Positions 62,526 through 64,000 of a stretch of DNA of 64,000 nt are shown in pieces. How positions within the stretch are numbered: the stretch's first letter is position 1; every line of letters starts with the position of its first letter. This stretch comes from Collinsella aerofaciens (GTDB lineage Bacteria > Actinomycetota > Coriobacteriia > Coriobacteriales > Coriobacteriaceae): positions 1 to 64,000 of the forward strand of contig NZ_WWSY01000010.1 of assembly GCF_009876115.1 (NCBI RefSeq). The letters are read 5' to 3'. The position numbers and the translations under genes were made by a program. The notes under the pieces are model-generated. The model was not told where the DNA came from and did not search any database. It saw only the letters and a list, made by a program, of their open reading frames with translations.

Positions 62526-62561
62526 AGCTGGAAAGCCTCTCAACGATGCGCAACTCCAGCT
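62526..62561 (+). terminator. Hairpin and T run in the leader of the CLC gene
   Basis: A 7-bp stem (AGCTGGA/TCCAGCT) with a 22-base loop, followed by CTTTTTCT, ends about 35 bases before the CLC start. It is a modest terminator that could act as an attenuator. I looked for a fluoride-riboswitch pattern and did not find it. The stretch 62413-62525 contains a small GCGTGA/TCACGC hairpin and a TTATAAG -10-like site. Confidence 0.45.
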
Positions 62562-62597
62562 CTTTTTCTATCAAGAGAGCAAGTGTCGGAAAGCAAA

Positions 62598-63833
62598 ATG
62601 TCGGAAAGCAGCGCATCGAGCAGAATCAAATGCCTGGTCAACACCTATAGTGGTCTCGTGCTTATGGGTGCTGTCGGAATCCCTATTGGCATCATCGTCG
62701 GCGCCATTTGCGCCCTCTTTGGTCGCGTGCTCCTGGCGATCGGCACTTTCCGCGACAATCACATCACCCTGCTCCTTCCCTTCCTCGCCCTCATGGGCTT
62801 GGCCATCGTATTTGCCTACCATACCTGGGGCAAAGGCACCGATCGGGGCATGAGCTTAGTATTCGACGTAGGTCACGGGCGCGAGGGCGCCATCTCCCCG
62901 CGTTTGGTGCCGCTCATTATACTGAGCACGTGGGGAACGCACCTCTTTGGCGGCAGTGCGGGACGCGAGGGCGTGGCCGTGCAGATTGGCGCAACCGTCT
63001 CGCACTGGATCGGCCGGCGTCTACCTTTCCGAGACCCCGGCAACACGTTTTTGCTTATCGGCATGGCTGCCGGCTTTGCCGGACTCTTTCAAACGCCGCT
63101 CGCCGCCACGGTCTTTGCTATCGAAGTACTAGTCGCAGGACGCATGGAGTACCGCGCGCTGTTCCCCGCGCTTACGGCCTCGCTCGCTGCAAGTATGACC
63201 TCCGGCGCCCTGGGGCTCGAGAAGTTCGAGGTCACCGTTGCCGCCTCGTATGCGCTCGACCTCCCCGGTCTTGTACGGCTGGCGCTGTTGGGCATCGCGT
63301 TTGGTATGGTAGGCGGCGCCTTTGCCTGGTGCCTTGCCCACGCCAAGACCCTTGCGGCGCGGCTACTCCCCAATCCCTATGTGCGCATCGCCGTTATGGG
63401 CATTGCACTATCGGCGATTCTGTTCGCACTATGGCAGGGTCGATACTGCGGTCTTGGCACCAACCTGATATCGGCGGCGCTCGACGGTGACGGCAAGATC
63501 GCCATCATGCCTTGGGACTGGGCGCTCAAATTCACACTCACCATTACCACGCTTGCCGCAGGATATCAGGGTGGCGAGGTGGCGCCGTTGTTTTCTATCG
63601 GAGCCAGCCTGGGTGTCGTGCTCGCCAGGATTCTCGGAATGCCCGTTGAGCTCTGCGCCGCGCTGGGATACGCCGCCGTCTTTGGCAGCGCCACCAATAC
63701 GCTGCTCGCACCCATCCTTATTGGCTGTGAGGTCTTTGGCTTTGGCAATCTGCCGATATTCTTTATTGTCTGCGTCGTTGCTTACCTGTTCAACATGGAC
63801 AAATCGATCTATGCCTTGCAAGAGCGCGCGTAG
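62598..63833 (+). CDS. CLC-type anion channel or antiporter
   Basis: About 411 residues with ten or more hydrophobic segments. GGSAGREGVAVQIGATV (near residue 120) is the second CLC selectivity motif, with GREGV in place of the standard GREGP. GYQGGEVAPLFSIGASLGVVL (near 318) is the third motif, and GSATNTLLAPILIGCEVFG follows. The first motif is GKGTDRGMSLV rather than GSGIP. These variations are like the fluoride/proton CLC-F group, so fluoride export is possible but not proven. Starts at 62583 (GTG) and 62598 (ATG) lie in a 15-base tandem duplication; the ATG is used because of GGAAAG in front. Confidence 0.85.
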   Translation: MSESSASSRIKCLVNTYSGLVLMGAVGIPIGIIVGAICALFGRVLLAIGTFRDNHITLLLPFLALMGLAIVFAYHTWGKGTDRGMSLVFDVGHGREGAISPRLVPLIILSTWGTHLFGGSAGREGVAVQIGATVSHWIGRRLPFRDPGNTFLLIGMAAGFAGLFQTPLAATVFAIEVLVAGRMEYRALFPALTASLAASMTSGALGLEKFEVTVAASYALDLPGLVRLALLGIAFGMVGGAFAWCLAHAKTLAARLLPNPYVRIAVMGIALSAILFALWQGRYCGLGTNLISAALDGDGKIAIMPWDWALKFTLTITTLAAGYQGGEVAPLFSIGASLGVVLARILGMPVELCAALGYAAVFGSATNTLLAPILIGCEVFGFGNLPIFFIVCVVAYLFNMDKSIYALQERA

Positions 63834-63893
63834 AAAGATGTCCAAGCAGGTGGTCTCAACCGGAAACGGCATGCCACTCTGAGGCTGTATTCC

Positions 63894-63937
63894 GGGACGC
63901 GCTTTCCGCCTGAGCCTCCATTCGGAAAGCGCGTCCC
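63894..63937. terminator. Terminator between CLC gene and the last partial gene
   Basis: A 15-bp perfect stem (GGGACGCGCTTTCCG/CGGAAAGCGCGTCCC) with a 14-base loop, followed by AGTCTTTC. It lies 60 bases after the CLC stop. Confidence 0.8.
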
Positions 63938-63977
63938 AGTCTTTCATGGCGTCTTGGCTATGCAAAGTGCCCGGGCG

Positions 63978-64000
63978 TTACTCCTCGTACGCGCCCTCAA
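63978..64000 (-). CDS. C-terminal end of a minus-strand gene cut by the window edge
   Basis: On the minus strand the last bases read an open frame ending EGAYEE and TAA at 63978-63980. The acidic end and the terminator at 63894-63937 on its downstream side suggest a real gene, but only seven codons are visible. Confidence 0.35.

Noticed and set aside
62413..62582. Fluoride riboswitch before the CLC gene
   Set aside because: The conserved GGNGATG start and CTGATG...TCTA end are missing; only a small hairpin and a terminator-like stem are present.

Overview
The window looks like a chromosomal segment of a high-GC anaerobic actinobacterium of the class Coriobacteriia, most likely Collinsella. 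The basis is gene content: a 1.6 kb-residue CoA-substrate enzyme activase, an Asp23/AmaP cassette, an arylsulfotransferase remnant, an OPT transporter and LAxTG-type surface anchoring. Codon use favours G/C in third positions, and the intergenic spaces are unusually rich in palindromes. No rRNA, tRNA, IS transposase, prophage or CRISPR array was recognised. The genus call comes from memory of such genomes, not from a search.

Layout. 1-2.6 kb: end of an unknown gene, groEL and groES (minus strand), and a 220-bp foldback element. 3-6.5 kb: divergent YtcJ-like amidohydrolase and M20 peptidase/amidohydrolase. 6.5-11.7 kb (minus): zinc-ribbon membrane protein with a Pro-Glu tail, YitT-like protein, amaP-DUF2273-asp23 envelope-stress operon, YebC. 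11.8-17 kb (minus): large polytopic membrane protein, lgt, NifU-like protein, dCMP deaminase, coaX. 17.3-24.7 kb: OPT transporter; a 1151-residue coiled-coil/CAP surface protein with a G9 tract; a DUF389 membrane protein; a small membrane protein. 24.9-34.1 kb (minus): arylsulfotransferase fragment, giant activase with its TetR regulator, HAD phosphatase, MFS exporter with a second TetR regulator. 34.2-37.8 kb (minus): PII protein, ammonium transporter, PF06541 membrane protein, HD-domain protein.

38-44.6 kb (plus): DXS-like synthase, an array of three inverted repeats, a complete polar amino-acid ABC operon (binding protein, two permeases, ATPase) and a class-I-glutamine-amidotransferase-like peptidase. 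44.7-48 kb (minus): HPt protein and GGDEF-REC-HD-GYP protein forming a phosphorelay/c-di-GMP module, then an alpha/beta hydrolase. 48.2-51 kb (plus): radical SAM protein, SEC-C methionine aminopeptidase, 2-hydroxyacid dehydrogenase. 51.2-53.7 kb (minus): PIN toxin/RelB-like antitoxin pair, M18 aminopeptidase. 53.9-57.5 kb (plus): membrane-anchored Ntn hydrolase, phosphofructokinase, XRE-type membrane regulator. 58-61.5 kb (minus): MacB/FtsX-type ABC exporter. 61.7-64 kb (plus): GyrI-like gene with an in-frame TGA behind an SOS-box-like palindrome, and a CLC-type anion channel.

The most unusual signal lies between the genes. Six copies of a roughly 46-bp palindrome (arms CCTGCCAAAA/TTTTGGCAGG, apex AGGGACAGG) recur. 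Three start exactly at a TAA stop and read in the gene's sense, followed by an ordinary terminator. The other three lie just upstream of a start codon and read antisense. Other palindromes with different arms carry the same GGGAC core. There is also a BIME-like array of three inverted repeats with constant 25-nt loops, and several perfect 26-34-bp inverted repeats.
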